64,000 nt of DNA from Antedon mediterranea (GCF_964355755.1 NC_092673.1:35659648-35723647), one strand, 5' to 3'. Positions 51,730-62,811 are shown, counted from the first letter of the stretch. Numbers and translations: made by a program. Notes: generated by a model from the sequence alone, not told the origin.

Positions 51730-52220
51730 TGTTACCGTAGGCGTCCATCATAAATAAATTACAAATTTTGTAGATACTGATGTTCCTTTATTTATTCTCT
51801 GAACTATCTCTTGTATCTCTACAAATTACAGTATCATTAGCAACTTGAATAAACACCGTGAAAACTATAATAAAACAAAGATTAGCATTACAATGTAGGC
51901 CTAATCATATCATCATCGTACAGGCAGACAAGCACAGGTCTGACTCATGGGGCCGGGGAACATGGTACCCTAAGGCCTAGGGCTAGCTCTCAGCAATGAA
52001 GTAAAACTCAACTAATTAAAAATACAAGTCATAAGTTATAATTACAATCACATGAATAACCATGTGTAAATACCTTGTAGCCTTATTGGAGCCTATGGTA
52101 AAGATACTTTTAACAATGATTATCTCTAAACTTTATGTCATAAAAAATGTCTTATTCTCTCTTATCACTTTTTATCTATCTGAGCTCTAGAGGGCCTCCT
52201 GTAAGTAGGCTGCAGTTACA
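51730..52220 (-). repeat. 3' LTR of the BEL/Pao element
   Basis: 491 bp, matching the other LTR throughout as far as I can compare. On the element strand it begins TGTAACTGCAGCC and ends CTACGGTAACA. Confidence 0.95.
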
Positions 52221-52337
52221 CTCCCACCCAAATCATCTATGATTTAACCTAAACTTCCACCCGTGCCAGAATAAACACAAGCAATGCAAAACTGGAAGTA
52301 CCTTAACAATATTTACCAAAACTATTGAAAGAATAAG

Positions 52338-55300
52338 TTAACAGTTTGTATTTTCTAAAATCAAGGTTAGTTTATGAATTGGCCTTTCCAAATATGTTGC
52401 GCGTTTCAACCGTTTTCCATCATTATCGATATTTGTGTCTGCAACAATTAACCTAACTTTTCTCACTAGTCCGTCCTCACTTGGCATTAATTCAGATATT
52501 CTGGCCAATTTCCAGTCTCCGCGTATCAAATGTTCTTCTTTTAGTAGTACTATGTCTCCTATCTCAAGGTTTCGGCGTACTTGGTTCCACTTAGCTCTCG
52601 ATTGAAGGTTGGTCAAATATTCCTTTTTCCATCTTGACCAAAATTCATTGGCCAGAAACTGAACTCGACGCCATCTTCTTAATGCATATACGTCTTCCTT
52701 GACAAAGAACCCAGGCGGTGGAAAAACGATTTTCGATTTCATTGTGAGTAGCTGGTTCGGAGTTAAGGCTTCGGGTCCATGTGGATCATTTAGATTTTCG
52801 GTTGTTAGAGGTCTACTATTGACGATAGCCATCGTTTCGTACAGGAATGTACGGAGAGACGTGCTATCTAATCTTGACTTGTATTGATTAAGAATGGAAT
52901 AGAGAACGTTACGGATTGTTCTTATTTGTCTTTCCCAAATGCCTCCCATATGACTGGCGGAAGGAACATTAGAAAAGAAGTTACAGTTTTGATCTGCTAG
53001 GAACTTTCGCACCTTATCTTCTTTAATCTCCTTAAAGGCCTTTGTGAGCTCATGTTGTGCTCCCATAAAGTTACTGCCTTGATCACAACGAAATTGACGA
53101 ACATTGCCACGTATAGCAATGAAGCATCTAAGAGCGTTGATAAAGGCGTCTGTTGTCATGTCGTCGAGCATCTCTATATGAATGGCTCTTGATGCCATAC
53201 ATGTGAATAACAATCCATACCTTTTTAATTCTCTTCTTCCCTCCTTAACCAAAAATGGTCCAAAACAGTCAAACCCAGTATATGTAAACGGAGGGGTTGG
53301 TTCCAATCTTTCATTTGGTAAGTTTGCCATTTTTTGGTCTTGATTACGCCCACGTAATTTTCTGCATTGAACACACTTGTAGATATGGCTTGATACAGCT
53401 GAACTTATTCCAACTATCCAAAATCCATTGGATCTAACTGCATTGGTCGTAAAGCCTCTTCCTTGATGGGCTGTTTTCTCATGGTAGTGTTTAATTATTA
53501 AATGTGTTACATGGCTTCTTTTTGGCAATATTGCAGGATGTTTAACACCCATATCTAGAGAGGTGGCTCGTTTCAGGCGACCACCAACTCGCAGTAATCC
53601 GTCAACATCTATGTACGGGTCTAACTTCGCAAGATTGCCTGTGCACTTGGAAGATTGCTTGTAGAGTTGGTCGATGTCTTTTTTGAAGAACTTATGTTGG
53701 ACCATTTTGATGATGGTCTTTTCAGCTTCGATTCTGTCTTCTACAGAGGTAATGGTATAATGATTTTTGGTTTTTCTTGTTTTGATGAATTTCTTAAGAG
53801 CGGCAACTCCTGTAACTGCTCTCTTATAATCGGAAAAACGTTCTACACGATTTAGCAAGCAATTTTCTTCAGTGGAATTTATCGCAAGCACGCTAGCTTG
53901 GTTTACTTCCGGATCGTTGGAAGATACGTCAAATTTTTGATTATTTTCCACTATATTTCCGCATTTCCAAAGGAGTTTTGGTCCTTGAAACCAGTTGGAT
54001 GTCTGTAAGTCCTTTGCTCCAAGACCTCTTGAAGCATGGTCGGCTGGATTCTCATTCGTAGATATGTAGTTCCATTGTTCAGGATTTGTGGTATCTCTAA
54101 TGCGTTGGACGCGATTAGCTACGTACACATGGAAACGTCTGGCTTCGTTTCTGACATAACCAAGTACTACCTTCGAGTCAGTCCAGAAGTAGTGTGCTGA
54201 ATTTTTATATTCTAGTTCTTGATATAGAATGGTACTGACTTTTGTTGACAACACCGCGGCTTGTAGCTCTAATCTTGGAATACTAACAACCTTTTTGGGT
54301 GCCACTCGGGCCTTTGCCATTATCAGCGCACAGTGAATCTCAGAGAAGTCATTTTCAAGTCTTATATACGAGCACTGCCCATAACCAGAATTACTTGCGT
54401 CGGAAAAGTGATGAAATTCGACCTTTCTTTGTTGGAAATCTTTTGGTTTGAAGCACCTATTAATCGTAATGGTGGCAAGCTTTGGAAGGTCTAATCTCCA
54501 TTTCTCCCATTTTGGACGAAGCTCCTCGGAAAGTTTTTCGTCCCAGTCTGTTCCCTCCTTGCACACTTCTTGCAGTATTTGCTTACCCTTGAGTGTAAAT
54601 GGGGCAAGAAGTCCAAGTGGGTCGAAAATTGATGCTACAGTGGATAGAATTCCTCGGCGTGTCAATGGAGTGTCTTTCATGGTGATTCTAAATTGAAAGT
54701 TATCTGACTCGACGCACCATTGTATTCCAAGGGCCCTTTCAACTGGTAAGTCTTCGAATGATAGGTCTCGATCTACGGTTCCTTTAGCCTGTTCTGATTT
54801 TGGGATGGTAGACATAACGTCTCGTTGGTTGGAAATAAATTTATGTAGTCTAAGTGAGCCCTTTGCACACAGTTTTCTGGCATCTTCTATTAATTCAACT
54901 GCTTCAGGTACAGTTTCTACGCTCTTTAGACCATCGTCTACATAAAAGTTGTTCTTAATGAAGTTAACTGTCTCTGGTTTGTGTTGTTCGGCAAAGTGTT
55001 CCGCCATGTATTTTAGTCCGAAATTAGAGCAACCTGGTGAGGAAGCGGCTCCAAACAAGTGGACCTTCATTCTGTAATCTATGGGTTGCCTTTCGAGATT
55101 TCCATCTTCCCACCACAAGAAGCGTAGATAGTTTCTGTCATTCTGGTTAACATGAAACTGGTGAAACATCCTCTCTATATCACACATTATGGCTATGGGT
55201 TCTTGTCTAAATCTGCATAGTACACCTATGAGTGTGTTGTTTAGGTCTGGTCCAGTAAGAAGATGTTGATTCAAGGCTGTACCTTTGTAGTTAGCGGAGC

Positions 55301-58300
55301 AGTCAAAGACAACACGAATTTTGGTGGGTTTCTTAGGGTGGTAAATTCCGTGATGAGGTATGTACCATGCTGGCTCTTTTTGTATTTCATTTGCTGGTAC
55401 TTTCTCGGCATCTCCATTTTGAAGTATTTCTGTCATAAATTTTTGATAATCTTCAAAGTACTTCTCATTCGTCAGGAAACGTCGTTTTAGGTGGTTCAAT
55501 CGATGCAGTACACAAATTCTGTTATTCGGTAATACTGGCCTCTTTTTAAAGGGTAATGGCATTTCGATATGTCGGTCTTCATTGATATGGACTTCCTTTT
55601 TTAGAGTATCCATAAACTGCATGTCTTCTTGAGAGAGAACTGTGTCTCTTGTAACTTTCTCCGTGAAGTCGTACTCCAAGGCTCTTATTGCATCTAATGG
55701 AGTAACTATTTCTTTAACAGCTGTTTTTAAGACATAGTGAACTTCTTTGGTTGGTTCCGATTTCAAATTAGATTCGTACGTTAAGTGTAGATCGTTTGGA
55801 ATTTCCTTCACCATTACTCTATGACTGTGACCGATTTTATCTTGAGGAACATAAGATGTCTCAGCTCCTCCTCCTACAACACTCCAACCCAATTGAGTTT
55901 TGATAGCGAATGGTTCATTTCCATTTCCTGAAATATGGTCTATGGGTGCCAGAGCCTGTGGAACGTTATACCCAATAAGCAACCCTATTTCACAGTTTTG
56001 TCTAGATGGTATCTGTTGACTTATCCTTTGTAGATGAGCATAACATCTCGTCTTTTCGGGTGTAGGAATATGTGATTGGTCAACTGGTATGTATTCTCTA
56101 GTATATGCCGTTGGTAGCTGAATTTTTGTTTCTTCAAAGAAACCTCTAATCATTAGGTTGTTATACTTCTTGCAAGATACGACTTCCCTTTTAGACGTCA
56201 TCGTAGTCAATCTTAGTGTTGCTGGTTCGCAACTTGCACCAATTTGGTTTGCAGTATCTTCTAGCACAAAGGTTGTGTCGGATTGTGTGTCTAATAGGGC
56301 ATATACAAGATGTTCCTTTTCAGGTTTATGTTCATTGGATATCCAGACGGGAACTATCATTGAAGACATTGTGTTGTTTGTGTTTCTGCGGACATTTTTG
56401 CAGTTTGAAGTCTTTACTGATTTTACCACTTCAGACTTAGCGTCACCATTCAGCCGAGTCTCGGCGTCAATCTCGTTAGCCTGATCTCTCTCCTTTACAT
56501 TTGAAGTCTTTACTGATTGTACTACTTCAGACTTAGCGTCAACATTCGGCTGTGTCGCGGCGTCAATCTCGTTAGCCGGATCTCTCTCCTTTACATGGAG
56601 ACTTGTTGGATGTCTCCTTTGGCAAATTTTACAAATACTTTTCTGGTTACAGTTCCTTGACACATGGCCATGTTGTAAGCAGCTGAAACATAGACCATTT
56701 TGCTTGATGTATTGCTGTTTTTCGGTATCGGGTTTTCTGGCAAACGCTCTGCAGTCAATTAGGTGATGGTTATTCATTTTACACATGAAGCATGATGGCA
56801 TTCCACTGATACTGGTGGCTAGCGTTTGAGATTGGTTTCGATATCTTGAACTTTTCTCTGTGAATTTTGTTTCATTTTCTGGTATTAAGGTAACAGGATC
56901 GCAAACAATTTCAGCTTCGGTCGTCAAAAATGTGGAAAAGTCATTGAATGTTGGATAACTACCCTTGATTTGCATAGCGCTCACTGCGTTTCTTCGCCAT
57001 CTATTCACTAACCAATCTGGTAATTTTTGAAGAATTTTCCGGTTTTCTCTGCTGTCATTAAGAACTTCCAAGCCTTTCATTTCTCTCATTGCTATGTTGC
57101 ATTGGTTCAGAAAGTCAGAGAGTCGCCTAAGGCCATTGTAATCTCTTGCTTGAATCCTTGGCCAGCTGTCTAATTTGTCTCTAAATGCTTCGGAAACTAT
57201 AAATGGATTTCCATATCTTTTTTCTAAAACTGCTTTAGCGTTTTCATAAGCATGTTCACCTTGTAGCAGAAAGTATCCACTGACAACTTCCTTTGCTGGG
57301 CCTCCTATGTATCTCTTAAGGTAGTGAATTCTGTCTTCCTTAGAAATTCCTTTATTTTCGATTAAACATCTAAAGGATGCGTTCCAATCATAGTACTTAA
57401 GAGGATCGCCATCAAATATTGGTGGCTCTGGTGCTGGTATGCGGTTCATACTGAAGGCTGAAGAAAAGGCTTCTGCTAAAGCGTTTAAGTCTGTGGTACT
57501 GCTAGATTGATTTTGAGGCATTGTCGATTGGGCTGTTGTTGCTTGTGTCTGTGTCATTAGAGGTTGAGGTTTGGTTAGGTTGCGAAACCTTAGTGCATGA
57601 TCATTTGAGGTTTGGTGTGGGGTGGTCATAATTTCTCCATATCCGTTCTGAATTTCCTGTTGAATTGCATCAACTCGTGCATTCTCTACAGCTGCAGCTT
57701 GTTTAGCCTCTAAAACTTTGAACTCTGCTTCAGCTTTGGCATGTTCTGTTCTTTGCTGTGCTTCCCGCCTTATTTCTTCAAGCCTTGCTTCTGCTTTCTT
57801 AATTTCCATTTCCGCTTCCTTTGCTGTAAGGTCTGCTTTCTGTTTAGCCATTTTTTCAGCAAATTGAGCAGTTTTGTTGGCTGCAGCAGCATTCGCCACA
57901 GCTTGAGCTTTAATGCTAACAATAGATCGACATGAACTCCTTGATGCTGCAGATTTTGAGGCTTGACACTCCAGGGCTAATGCATGTGCCCTATCCATAG
58001 CGCTTGTTATACTAGCTTGGATGGAGTTGGTAATGGTGAGATATATGTTCTCATTCTCCAGGTGATCTTTGCGATGAATACCATCTCTATCTTGTGCATA
58101 CAATTTATTCAATACGCACCAAGCATCACTATATTCCTTTAATGCAGCTTTAGCTTTGCATAATGCAGTTTGTATCTCAAATTCGTCGCTTGGAACATCT
58201 TCTAGTTCACTTGATGCTTCTTGAGCCTTTCTCTGAGTTTGAGTCAACAGCTTTACTTCAGTAGCAATGCTAATTGACAGGGCCTTAGCTGTAGGGCGTC

Positions 58301-58373
58301 TCTCACTCTGTTCTCTTAGATTCATTGAGTTTTCATCAGCTAAGTTTTCACTGTTACCGTAGGCGTCCATCAT
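52338..58373 (-). CDS. gag-pol: BEL/Pao Gag-Pol polyprotein, intact
   Basis: One uninterrupted frame of 2011 aa encodes capsid and replication functions of the retrotransposon. Order: an Ala/Glu/Lys-rich coiled coil (about 150-240); Gag DUF1759 beginning P-P-I-F-D-G near 316; zinc knuckles near 526-590; an aspartic protease with D-T-Q-S near 694; reverse transcriptase with Y-V-D-D near 1143; a Pao-type RNase H with D-A-S near 1327; an integrase with an H2C2 zinc region near 1630 and catalytic D, D and E near 1701, 1763 and 1812; and a C-terminal DUF5641 (about 1870-1960). No stop or frameshift is seen. The ATG at 58373 lies inside the 5' LTR, 22 nt before its end, so coding begins before the expected primer-binding region. 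Confidence 0.97.
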   Translation of the reverse strand: MMDAYGNSENLADENSMNLREQSERRPTAKALSISIATEVKLLTQTQRKAQEASSELEDVPSDEFEIQTALCKAKAALKEYSDAWCVLNKLYAQDRDGIHRKDHLENENIYLTITNSIQASITSAMDRAHALALECQASKSAASRSSCRSIVSIKAQAVANAAAANKTAQFAEKMAKQKADLTAKEAEMEIKKAEARLEEIRREAQQRTEHAKAEAEFKVLEAKQAAAVENARVDAIQQEIQNGYGEIMTTPHQTSNDHALRFRNLTKPQPLMTQTQATTAQSTMPQNQSSSTTDLNALAEAFSSAFSMNRIPAPEPPIFDGDPLKYYDWNASFRCLIENKGISKEDRIHYLKRYIGGPAKEVVSGYFLLQGEHAYENAKAVLEKRYGNPFIVSEAFRDKLDSWPRIQARDYNGLRRLSDFLNQCNIAMREMKGLEVLNDSRENRKILQKLPDWLVNRWRRNAVSAMQIKGSYPTFNDFSTFLTTEAEIVCDPVTLIPENETKFTEKSSRYRNQSQTLATSISGMPSCFMCKMNNHHLIDCRAFARKPDTEKQQYIKQNGLCFSCLQHGHVSRNCNQKSICKICQRRHPTSLHVKERDPANEIDAATQPNVDAKSEVVQSVKTSNVKERDQANEIDAETRLNGDAKSEVVKSVKTSNCKNVRRNTNNTMSSMIVPVWISNEHKPEKEHLVYALLDTQSDTTFVLEDTANQIGASCEPATLRLTTMTSKREVVSCKKYNNLMIRGFFEETKIQLPTAYTREYIPVDQSHIPTPEKTRCYAHLQRISQQIPSRQNCEIGLLIGYNVPQALAPIDHISGNGNEPFAIKTQLGWSVVGGGAETSYVPQDKIGHSHRVMVKEIPNDLHLTYESNLKSEPTKEVHYVLKTAVKEIVTPLDAIRALEYDFTEKVTRDTVLSQEDMQFMDTLKKEVHINEDRHIEMPLPFKKRPVLPNNRICVLHRLNHLKRRFLTNEKYFEDYQKFMTEILQNGDAEKVPANEIQKEPAWYIPHHGIYHPKKPTKIRVVFDCSANYKGTALNQHLLTGPDLNNTLIGVLCRFRQEPIAIMCDIERMFHQFHVNQNDRNYLRFLWWEDGNLERQPIDYRMKVHLFGAASSPGCSNFGLKYMAEHFAEQHKPETVNFIKNNFYVDDGLKSVETVPEAVELIEDARKLCAKGSLRLHKFISNQRDVMSTIPKSEQAKGTVDRDLSFEDLPVERALGIQWCVESDNFQFRITMKDTPLTRRGILSTVASIFDPLGLLAPFTLKGKQILQEVCKEGTDWDEKLSEELRPKWEKWRLDLPKLATITINRCFKPKDFQQRKVEFHHFSDASNSGYGQCSYIRLENDFSEIHCALIMAKARVAPKKVVSIPRLELQAAVLSTKVSTILYQELEYKNSAHYFWTDSKVVLGYVRNEARRFHVYVANRVQRIRDTTNPEQWNYISTNENPADHASRGLGAKDLQTSNWFQGPKLLWKCGNIVENNQKFDVSSNDPEVNQASVLAINSTEENCLLNRVERFSDYKRAVTGVAALKKFIKTRKTKNHYTITSVEDRIEAEKTIIKMVQHKFFKKDIDQLYKQSSKCTGNLAKLDPYIDVDGLLRVGGRLKRATSLDMGVKHPAILPKRSHVTHLIIKHYHEKTAHQGRGFTTNAVRSNGFWIVGISSAVSSHIYKCVQCRKLRGRNQDQKMANLPNERLEPTPPFTYTGFDCFGPFLVKEGRRELKRYGLLFTCMASRAIHIEMLDDMTTDAFINALRCFIAIRGNVRQFRCDQGSNFMGAQHELTKAFKEIKEDKVRKFLADQNCNFFSNVPSASHMGGIWERQIRTIRNVLYSILNQYKSRLDSTSLRTFLYETMAIVNSRPLTTENLNDPHGPEALTPNQLLTMKSKIVFPPPGFFVKEDVYALRRWRRVQFLANEFWSRWKKEYLTNLQSRAKWNQVRRNLEIGDIVLLKEEHLIRGDWKLARISELMPSEDGLVRKVRLIVADTNIDNDGKRLKRATYLERPIHKLTLILENTNC

Positions 58374-58842
58374 AAATAAATTACAAATTTTGTAGATACT
58401 GATGTTCCTTTATTTATTCTCTGAACTATCTCTTGTATCTCTACAAATTACAGTATCATTAGCAACTTGAATAAACACCGTGAAAACTATAATAAAACAA
58501 AGATTAGCATTACAATGTAGGCCTAATCATATCATCATCGTACAGGCAGACAAGCACAGGTCTGACTCATGGGGCCGGGGAACATGGTACCCTAAGGCCT
58601 AGGGCTAGCTCTCAGCAATGAAGTAAAACTCAACTAATTAAAAATACAAGTCATAAGTTATAATTACAATCACATGAATAACCATGTGTAAATACCTTGT
58701 AGCCTTATTGGAGCCTATGGTAAAGATACTTTTAACAATGATTATCTCTAAACTTTATGTCATAAAAAATGTCTTATTCTCTCTTATCACTTTTTATCTA
58801 TCTGAGCTCTAGAGGGCCTCCTGTAAGTAGGCTGCAGTTACA
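58352..58842 (-). repeat. 5' LTR of the BEL/Pao element
   Basis: Contains the promoter region and, near its inner end, the start codon of the polyprotein (58373). The bases after it on the element strand are GTGAAAACTTAGCTGATG, without the TGG that starts a standard tRNA primer-binding site. Confidence 0.95.
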
Positions 58843-59075
58843 CAGCATGCACACAGCGTACACTCAGTACAACGTACACGCAGTATACGACCAGCAGTGC
58901 AGCATGCACACAGCGTACAATCAGTACAACGTACACGCAGTATACAACCAGCAGTGCAGCATGCACACAGCGTACAATCAGTACACGCAGTATACGACCA
59001 GCAGTGCATGCACACAGCGTACACTCAGTTCAACGTACAACCCAGAGTATACGACCAGCAGTGCATGCACAAAGC
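58843..59075. repeat. 54-bp minisatellite, right block
   Basis: Continues the array interrupted by the retrotransposon, about four units, with the last ones diverging (TTCAACGTACAACCCAGAGT) before unique sequence starts. Confidence 0.93.
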
Positions 59076-59878
59076 GCGCGTATCGGTATCAAAAGTATCC
59101 GGATGTTTTTTCAGGCGCCGTGCAACACCAAACAACAAGAATTGCCACACTAAGATTAATCACGGAGGATACCTCCATGGATTAAATCATTCATCAGCAA
59201 GGCTCGAGTAAACAAATGTAAAAATGTACACACAAGCCTCATCATTTATTGTGCATTAGGCAAACCATTAATCAACAGGGATTACTGCAGTATTCAACAC
59301 CATTTCCTAAGTAATTTTTTACGAGTTACATGCACATTATCTAAAACATTATCCCACATTCATTGACTCGAGAGTGTTCTATATGGTAATTCACTAAAAT
59401 GATGGACACCTTGATTAATGTATGGGAAGAAAACCTCTTACTAGTTTAAATTTGAATTTGCATAAACATATATGATGAAGTTGTTATATTATGATATTAA
59501 ATTTGGCTGTTATATAGTGCGAATAAAAATATCCTTTCTTTACTTCTTGTACACTTAAAGATGTATTGTACCCCCACATGGAAAATGAAGATTGATTAAA
59601 TCAGACGTTGTAGTTTTAATAAAGTTAATCACTTCCTTAAAAAAAAAATGGTTAAATTCAACCAAAAATTCATTTGCTGGCAGACAATTTGACTATTTTT
59701 TTGCTTTAAATTACATTTTTCATGTAATAATTTTGTTTGGGTCAAGATGGATAACAATTATGTGACATTAAAATGGCATATTTAACAACAAATGTTTAAT
59801 AATTTTTAAGGGGGACCATACATCTTTTAAAGCATAGCTACAGCCATGACTTTCAGATATAATATTTGTGTACATAAA

Positions 59879-60153
59879 GGGTAGTTCCCACTAGCAACGC
59901 AACGTAACGCAACGATAATTGTGTTTGCCCCCACCTACGTGAAACCAAATCTGCGATGTTTGCAGCACTATTGCGTCGTCGGTTCCCACTTGTGATTACG
60001 CAATACAGCACTTTGCGTCAAAACGTCGCTGTGTTGCGTTGCGTCGCTAGAGTAGCTGATGTTGCGTCGCGACGCGTCGTTGTGTCGCTGACGTTGCGTC
60101 GCTAGTTGGAACCACGCTTCCTTCTTGCGTTGCGTCTAAGTGGGAACCAAACA
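59879..60153. mobile_element. MITE family B, long variant
   Basis: Shares CTGCGATGTTTGCAGCA and GGTTCCCACTTGTGATTACG with the element at 44704-44928. The right part has repeated GTTGCGTCGCTAG words, including a partial tandem expansion. Right end TAAGTGGGAACCAAACATTA is diverged. Confidence 0.75.
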
Positions 60154-60647
60154 TTAGCCTATCATCTGGCCTATCATTCTGCGCGTGTAAAGTATGAATA
60201 CATTATGAAGCGATTTAATAAAGCGCTTTAGGTAACATTTTAATTATTCGCATGAATACATTGTTTTCCTGTATCATTATCATAACCTTGATTCGCCTTA
60301 CTGAAAGCCTACTTGAAGTTTTTGTATTGTAATTGATTATTCAAATTTTCTATAAACTTTTAATTAAGATACCAGAGATTGAAATGACATGTTGCATAAT
60401 GACGATGTTGATTTAAAAATTGTTGTATAAATAAAGTAGGCGTATAAGTAGTAAGAGGCGAATGGCCACAATAAAACTAAAACCCGACTTGTTTTAATAA
60501 TTCTTGTTGGTCTTTTAGCGCTGTGAGACATCAGTAAACAGCGCTTTGTACATTATTATTATTATTAGGCCTACTAATTATGAGTCAATTTTAAATCAAG
60601 TTGGTTGACAGGTGGTTGTAGTGGAGATGGAAGAAGTTGAGAGGTGT

Positions 60648-60668
60648 GGGGGGGGGGGGGGGGGGGGG
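60648..60668. repeat. Homopolymer G run (21 bp)
   Basis: Twenty-one consecutive G bases lie 60 bp past the stop codon of the minus-strand GPCR, so its transcript 3' UTR would carry a C run. The plus strand could fold as a G-quadruplex. Run length may be an assembly approximation. Confidence 0.85.
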
Positions 60669-60728
60669 ACGTTTCGGGGAGATATTATGCCCCTCATTTA
60701 TTCTAGGTTTATTATTAACTCAAACACA

Positions 60729-61712
60729 CTATGCATTTAGGCCTATATTCCTCAGTTCTACAACTTGACTACTTTGATTTTCTCCTAACTTAAAATAGTT
60801 AAGTAAGGTTGTCTTGATATTGTTAGTAAATACAATGTACAAATACGGATTAATAGCAGAGTTTAAATATCCTAACCAAGTGAGTCCAAAAAAAACGTTT
60901 AAGTTGATATATACACCTGGGAGATGCGCAATCAAGTTATTCACAGTGAAGTAAGGCAACCAACAAAGGACAAAACAACCCACGATAATACCGATGGTGA
61001 TGGCTGCTTTATTTTCACGCCTTCGTGCCTGATGCAAACACGATGACGTCACAGCATTTATAGCATTTATCTTCTTTGATTGTATCTTTGCTTCGTTGTA
61101 TAACTTGTAGTATAGCGTACATATTATGATAAGCGAAAAATAAAACGTAAAAAATGCGGAAAGAATAGAGTAAATTATGTTATAAATCAAATAACACGTG
61201 CCCTCTGGTCTTGTGTAATTTCGTGGACGGTCGAGTTTGAGACCGACTGGGATTCCCGCCCAACAAGATGACGTCAACCAGATGCAGACGATTAAAGTGC
61301 AAATAACACGTTTTGACATTTTGGAGGAGTAGTAAAATGGCCATTTAATGGATACGAACCGAACACCAGCGATGGTACAAAGGGTGAACATCGAGGCTGT
61401 ACACGACACAAAGTCTGTCATTAACCACACCTCACAAAATATCGAACCCCATTTCCAGATACCAGAAAAATAATAGTCGATTGAGAAAGGCATAACGATC
61501 GCAGACACAATCATATCAGCCACAGATAAGTTCAAAACGAGTATATTTTGATGATTATGCAAATGTTTGTTTACGACAACTACAATAATTAGAACAGCAT
61601 TACCCGCTATCGATACGCAAGCAATACAAGATAATAAAACAGCAATATATATGTTAATAGTTGGCTCATTTGAATGCATCGAGTCGTCGGATGATAAATT
61701 TGACGGAGTCAT
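60729..61712 (-). CDS. Class A GPCR, aminergic-type, with VRF instead of DRY
   Basis: An intronless 327-aa, seven-helix receptor. Helix 1 has G-N-A-V (37-40) and helix 2 N-L-S-V-A-D (61-66). Helix 3 has D100 at the amine-contact position 3.32 in M-T-D-F-V-S-C-T-A-S. The disulfide pair is C93 and C173. Helix 6 has C-W-L-P-Y-F (250-255) and helix 7 W-x-G-Y-x-N-S-A-x-N-P-Y-L-Y (279-292). Intracellular loop 3 is short. Potential N-glycosylation sites are N5 and N165. The pattern suits a biogenic-amine or trace-amine-like plasma membrane receptor; the ligand and G protein cannot be read from sequence. The D of D-R-Y is V117 while R118 is kept and Y is F119. ATG 61712 gives a usual-length N-terminus. 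Confidence 0.9.
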   Translation of the reverse strand: MTPSNLSSDDSMHSNEPTINIYIAVLLSCIACVSIAGNAVLIIVVVVNKHLHNHQNILVLNLSVADMIVSAIVMPFSIDYYFSGIWKWGSIFCEVWLMTDFVSCTASMFTLCTIAGVRFVSIKWPFYYSSKMSKRVICTLIVCIWLTSSCWAGIPVGLKLDRPRNYTRPEGTCYLIYNIIYSILSAFFTFYFSLIIICTLYYKLYNEAKIQSKKINAINAVTSSCLHQARRRENKAAITIGIIVGCFVLCWLPYFTVNNLIAHLPGVYINLNVFFGLTWLGYLNSAINPYLYIVFTNNIKTTLLNYFKLGENQSSQVVELRNIGLNA

Positions 61713-62570
61713 GACATAACTTTCCTCGTTAATCCACTCTTTGAAGTCTCTGCACTTAAATAAATCTAAATGAAGCTTGTTGAATCTAAATTTGAATCTG
61801 TAAAAGAGAAAGATTTAATGAAGAGAGGTAATGCCTCTCGTCTTCTCTTTGTCAAGATTGTACAGATCACTCTTATAAACCTGATACATCTCGCCATATA
61901 CAAATACGTTTATTGTAATACACAAGAAGTGACCTAAATAATAATATTACAGCACAATTCTGAACAGAAATTCACTTACATGAATCAACTAACACAGACT
62001 CTCCTCAAGTGAACAAAAATGTCTAAGACGGCAAGAAGACGAATATGCAAGCCTAAACAAACGGCGGCGGTTAACGTAATCTATTTAAACTAATCAACGA
62101 ATGCGGCAATTTATATCTAAAACAGGACTATTCCATTATGTATACATTTATTTAGGTCTAGAAATGATGTATATTGTACGGTACACCGTAACAAAAGATG
62201 GATGATGTCGTGCGCAGATTCCGTCATTCACTTCCGAATGTGTGACATCAATTATCTATTTACTTAATTGAAAGGGCGATACGACTTTAATTAAGTAAGT
62301 ACCTGATATTTTACGGTATTGTAGTGTACTTATTATTTTTACATTTATTAAACAACACATTAAACATTTAGTACATACTTAAATTTGCATTTATGATCTC
62401 CATAAGCAAAACAAAAATATATATAAATCTTCGTGTTGGTGGTGTGATATTCTGAAATTAATCAACTTCGATGATGTAATGCTACACTATACCATAGCAA
62501 CAATGTCGGGTCATCAATGATCACTAATGTTAATATAATTGATGAGCTGTTTTATCAAATTCAATTTTTT

Positions 62571-62811
62571 GTAGTGGAGCTGTAGCTTGGTGGTTAACGT
62601 GCTTGCCTTCCAATCCCAATGTCCCGGGTTCAATCCTGACCTAGTGCAGGGTTGTAACTCATGACTCTTTCAACTCCACTCCCTAAGCCTCAAATGAGAC
62701 TTAGTTTATAAGCACGATAAATTATTAAATAGTTTATCCATCCTGTAATTGGCGAGTTACTCGCTGTTGGATGAGTATGAAATAAAAAAAATAAAAAAAA
62801 ATAAAAAAAAG
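62571..62811 (+). mobile_element. tRNA-derived SINE, copy 2
   Basis: Head GTAGTGGAGCTGTAGCTTGG, B box GGGTTCAATCC at 62626-62636, the same body as the copy at 13116-13331, and a longer A-rich tail. It has about 10 extra bases around 62655 (TCATGACTCTTTCAACTCCA region). Confidence 0.85.

Larger units (their letters stand above)
51730..58842 (-). mobile_element. Full-length BEL/Pao LTR retrotransposon
   Basis: The 7113-bp element has 491-bp LTRs at 51730-52220 and 58352-58842, apparently identical by eye, TG...CA-bounded on the plus strand. It is flanked by the 5-bp duplication CAGCA (51725-51729 and 58843-58847). It is transcribed on the minus strand, so the 5' LTR is 58352-58842. A purine tract (GGGTGGGAG on the minus strand) abuts the 3' LTR at about 52221-52229. 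The insertion lies inside the 54-bp minisatellite. No envelope-like frame is present. Confidence 0.97.
59076..60728. other. Intergenic before the GPCR
   Basis: No supported gene. It contains a long family B variant (59879-60153) and a run of 21 G at 60648-60668. Confidence 0.6.

Noticed and set aside
50841-51740. Long open frames on both strands with His/Ser/Tyr-rich repetitive peptides
   Set aside because: They arise from a 54-57-bp minisatellite whose period is a multiple of three; frames are open in several registers and both strands.
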